The position numbers and the translations under genes are program-made. A stretch of 64,000 bases of DNA, from assembly GCA_025331125.1 (NCBI GenBank), contig JAOALB010000156.1:1-64000 (forward strand). The letters are read 5' to 3'. Position 1 is the stretch's first letter, and every line of letters starts with the position of its first letter. This DNA comes from Mycogone perniciosa. Lineage: Eukaryota; Ascomycota; Sordariomycetes; Hypocreales; Hypocreaceae. Below, in pieces: positions 61,354 through 64,000 of the stretch. The notes beneath the pieces were generated by a model. The model worked only from the letters and a program-made list of their open reading frames with translations. It had not been told where the DNA came from and searched no databases.

Positions 61354-61701
61354 TGTTAAAATAACAAGGTTATACTGAACCTCATTTATATATGCAGCTT
61401 CTAGGAAGCTGTATACAATGCAGCAATAAGGAAACGACTGAGTCTAATTGGGTTAACAATAGATAAACAATTAAATTGTAACTAATCTAATAGCTGAAAA
61501 GCTATAGAATATCTAGTGTATATGCGGCCAGTGTAGAAGTGATTGTATAAACAATAGCTTTGTCTTCTATAATAGTCCTCCAATTAAATAATAGGAATGC
61601 AGCAGCAGAATTGGGTTCGTGGCCTTATTCCTATTTTCCGCAAAATTCATTTATATGGGAAATCGTCCAAATCGACTCACGGCCATACAAACAGGAAACC
61701 A
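61354..61701. repeat. Right LTR-like direct repeat
   Basis: Partner of 55850-56194 (about 20 transitions against 2 transversions plus small indels by hand alignment). It starts TGTTAAAATAAC and ends ACAGGAAACCA. Confidence 0.8.
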
Positions 61702-61967
61702 TTTTAGTCAGATTTTTCACGATAGCCATTATGCCTATTGTATTGAGTCTAGGGTAGGCGGGGTAGCTGGTCCTAGCTCAATTGTTATCGTTGAAGATAA
61801 CAGAAATTTCCTGACTTACACCGAAGTTCCTCCAGAGCTCGGTCCTAGCGTCGGGCCTGATTCCGGGTCTAGCCAGAATAGGAAGGTTACCCAAATACAC
61901 TAAAATCCTTGCTTTTTAGCCCTCCTTTTTAACAGTCTTAAAGATAAGATTAACGGGAGGGGGATAT
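61702..61967 (+). mobile_element. 3' internal end and polypurine tract of a second LTR element
   Basis: Composition is normal. An open frame ends at TAA 61901-61903 with PELGPSVGPDSGSSQNRK, possibly the tail of a polyprotein. GGGAGGGGGA at 61955-61964 is a polypurine tract directly before the LTR start. Confidence 0.5.
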
Positions 61968-62357
61968 TGTATTACGACTTAACTATATCGAAGACCTAGT
62001 TACAGGATTACAGCAGAATATCAGAACCTTTAACCAATCACTAATAAATCGTAACTATAAGCGTAATCCTATAAAAGGGATTACTATATAAAACTATAAT
62101 CCTAGATTAATGGGATTACTATAATTTAAATAATTTAAGTACATTTATTATATATCTCCTTTATATATAAAACTAAATAAGTTATAATTATTTAATATAG
62201 TTACTTAAATAGTCATTAATAAATTACATTTACTAGAACCGCCTATTCTATAAAATCATAACTATATTACCCTGCTTAATATTTATCTTTAACCTCTCTA
62301 TTAATATAAACCTATAAACCTTAGTTTAACTGTTAAGAATCGACCTAGATCGTTACA
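61968..62357 (+). repeat. 3' LTR of a second (Gypsy-like) retrotransposon
   Basis: 390 bases bounded by TGTA (61968) and TACA (62357), an inverted terminal TGTA/TACA pair. It follows a polypurine tract, as expected for a 3' LTR in plus orientation. AT-rich in its middle. The matching 5' LTR was not found in the window. Confidence 0.6.
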
Positions 62358-64000
62358 AAAAAGCAGGGTTTCTTTTAAAAAGTTTTAAAATATTAAGATT
62401 TTTAATACTTTTAAGTTATTTTTTAATAGTATATACTTTTATATTATTTTTAATAATTAAATATATATAATAGTTTAAAGTATTAAATTAATAAAGTTTG
62501 AAGCAGTTAATATATTAAATAAAGTTATTATAGTTTTTATTTTATTAATATATTAAAAAGTAAATTTACTATATCTTTTATATTATATAGTTTTAATATA
62601 TTCTTAAAAGGTATAAAAACTAAATTACGTATTATATTAAATTACTTATACTTTTTAAATTTAAAGCTTTATTAAAGCTAAATAATTAAAGAGTTTAAAG
62701 TTTATTTTAACTTCCTTTTTAAAATAATCATAATAATAAATATTAATAATTTTATTAAAAAAGGCTTTTTAATAAAAGATTAAAAGTTTATTAAATTTAA
62801 TACTTTTTTAAACTTTAATTAAAATTAATATATTAATAAATAAAGTATTTAAAGTATTAATACAATATTTAAAAATACTTTATATAAAAAAACTCTTTTA
62901 TATATATATTTCTTTAATCTTTAAGCTATTAGTCTTTATAGTTAAGTTTAAAGTAAAGATTACTTTTTTAATTTTATTATTTTTAATTTATAGTATAAAG
63001 TTAAATTTTACTTCTTAAAATAAATAATATCCTTTTTATTAAGCTTTTTAATTTTAATCACTTTTTATTTAACTTTAATAATAATAATTTTCCTTTAACT
63101 ATAATTTAATAATATTTAAAAAAAGATTTTATTAAGTTTTTTAATTATTATATTTTATTTTTAAGCTTTAAGTTTTATAATAAAAGCTAGCTTTTTATTA
63201 TTTTATAAAGTAAAATTACTTTCTTTTCCTATTTAAAAGTTTTTATTTATAGCTTTAACTATAATTATAACTTATATACTTTACTTTAAACTATTAATTT
63301 TTAATAAAGTATTTAAATTAATTTAAATTAAAAAGTAAAGTTTAATTTATTATTATCTATTATTTTAATAAATCTTTTTATTAATTAATTATTAATTAAA
63401 TTAAAAAGGGATTTTTATTTTACTTTTTAAATTATATTAATTTTTTTTTAATTTATATAAAGATTTTATAAATTATAATAAACTATTTACTATTATTAAA
63501 GGTAAATACTTTTATTAATTTACTTTAAAAAACAGCTTTTTTAAATCTTTTTTTAAAAAAATATTAAATTTTACATTAAAGCTAAAATTAAATTTAAAAA
63601 TATTAATTTTGATATATTTATTATTAATATAGTGTTTTTTAAATATAAATAAAAAGATTATAGCCTCCTTTTACTTTAAAAGTAAAAGAGTACTTTCTTT
63701 TTTAAATTATTAAAGTGCTGCTTACCTAATAGCAGTAAAGTTTAATTATCTTTAATTTATTTAAAGTCTAATAGTATTCGCTATCTTTCTTTAAATGCTT
63801 AAAAGGGGCGAGAGAGCATTATTAAGCTTATTTTTCTTAATAGCTAATTAAAAGGTTATAAATTTTAGTGAGTAGGCACCTAAAAGGTAGGGTGCCTGTA
63901 GGTGTAGGAGTGAAGCTTGCGCGCGTGTAGTGACGCTTACCGACAATGACAATGGTTGAAATGTGGGAGGCCCCTTTTCTGGTCAGAGGCTGGATACACC
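62358..64000. other. AT-rich remnant and return to normal composition
   Basis: 62358-63860 is extremely AT-rich without a readable ORF. From about 63870 the composition is normal to the window end, with a GCGCGCG run near 63921. No gene can be called in the last 140 bases. Confidence 0.55.

Larger units (their letters stand above)
53690..63860. mobile_element. AT-rich, RIP-like transposon graveyard
   Basis: About 10 kb in which composition drops sharply to mainly A and T, with TA-rich runs and almost no open frames. CpA and TpG dinucleotides are rare outside CAG/CTG. Inside it are a pair of LTR-like direct repeats (55850-56194 and 61354-61701), a terminal fragment of a second LTR element (up to 62357) and one CpG-rich island (about 54035-54290). 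I read it as nested retroelements mutated by RIP, ending near 63860. Confidence 0.75.

Overview
The window is nuclear DNA of a filamentous ascomycete (Pezizomycotina). The genes carry many short GT-AG introns (about 45-80 bases), there are no operons or Shine-Dalgarno sites, and the families are fungal: a Ppo fatty-acid dioxygenase-P450, a divergent lamA/lamB pair laid out as in Aspergillus nidulans, a subgroup C GH18 chitinase, a GH55-LysM protein, a Zn2Cys6 regulator and a Ysc84/SYLF protein. An AT-rich block full of transposon remnants looks like the product of repeat-induced point mutation (RIP). I lean towards Eurotiomycetes but cannot prove it from the sequence.

Layout. 1-146: (TAA)n microsatellite. 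1.4-7.6 kb: divergent lactam/5-oxoproline utilisation genes lamA (minus) and lamB (plus), both broken. 9.0-12.6 kb: intact Ppo oxygenase (minus). 15.3-17.1 kb: DUF2235 alpha/beta hydrolase (plus), followed at 17.7-21.3 kb by a much decayed large membrane-ankyrin gene. 22.2-23.6 kb: HNH-type nuclease-domain protein. 25.3-27.4 kb: glutaminyl-tRNA synthetase (minus), the clearest housekeeping gene. 27.8-29.4 kb: a decayed LysM gene and an F-box gene, tail to tail. 30.1-32.1 kb: Zn2Cys6 transcription factor. 32.7-33.9 kb: short-chain dehydrogenase. 34.5-45.4 kb: a divergent cell-wall pair, a secreted GH55 glucanase-LysM fusion (minus) and a subgroup C chitinase with CBM18 modules (plus). 46.5-47.5 kb: uncharacterised fungal family. 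48.6-50.3 kb: Ysc84/SYLF actin-patch protein. 50.5-51.6 kb: acidic coiled-coil pseudogene. 52.0-53.6 kb: an ORF of unknown meaning and a multi-membrane-span fungal family protein. 53.7-63.9 kb: AT-rich transposon graveyard with one pair of LTR-like direct repeats and part of a second LTR element.

Two themes stand out. First, gene decay is unusually dense: lamA, lamB, the ankyrin gene, the LysM gene, the F-box gene and the coiled-coil gene all carry nonsense codons or frameshifts, and the regulator, the dehydrogenase and the GH55-LysM gene each have one frame break. Most nonsense codons are explained by a C-to-T (or G-to-A) transition, the RIP direction, although some single-base breaks could be assembly errors. 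Second, the GH55-LysM/chitinase pair is a coherent polysaccharide-attack module. Its GH55 partner is interrupted only by a perfect 19-base tandem duplication, so the loss is either very recent, reversible, or an artefact.
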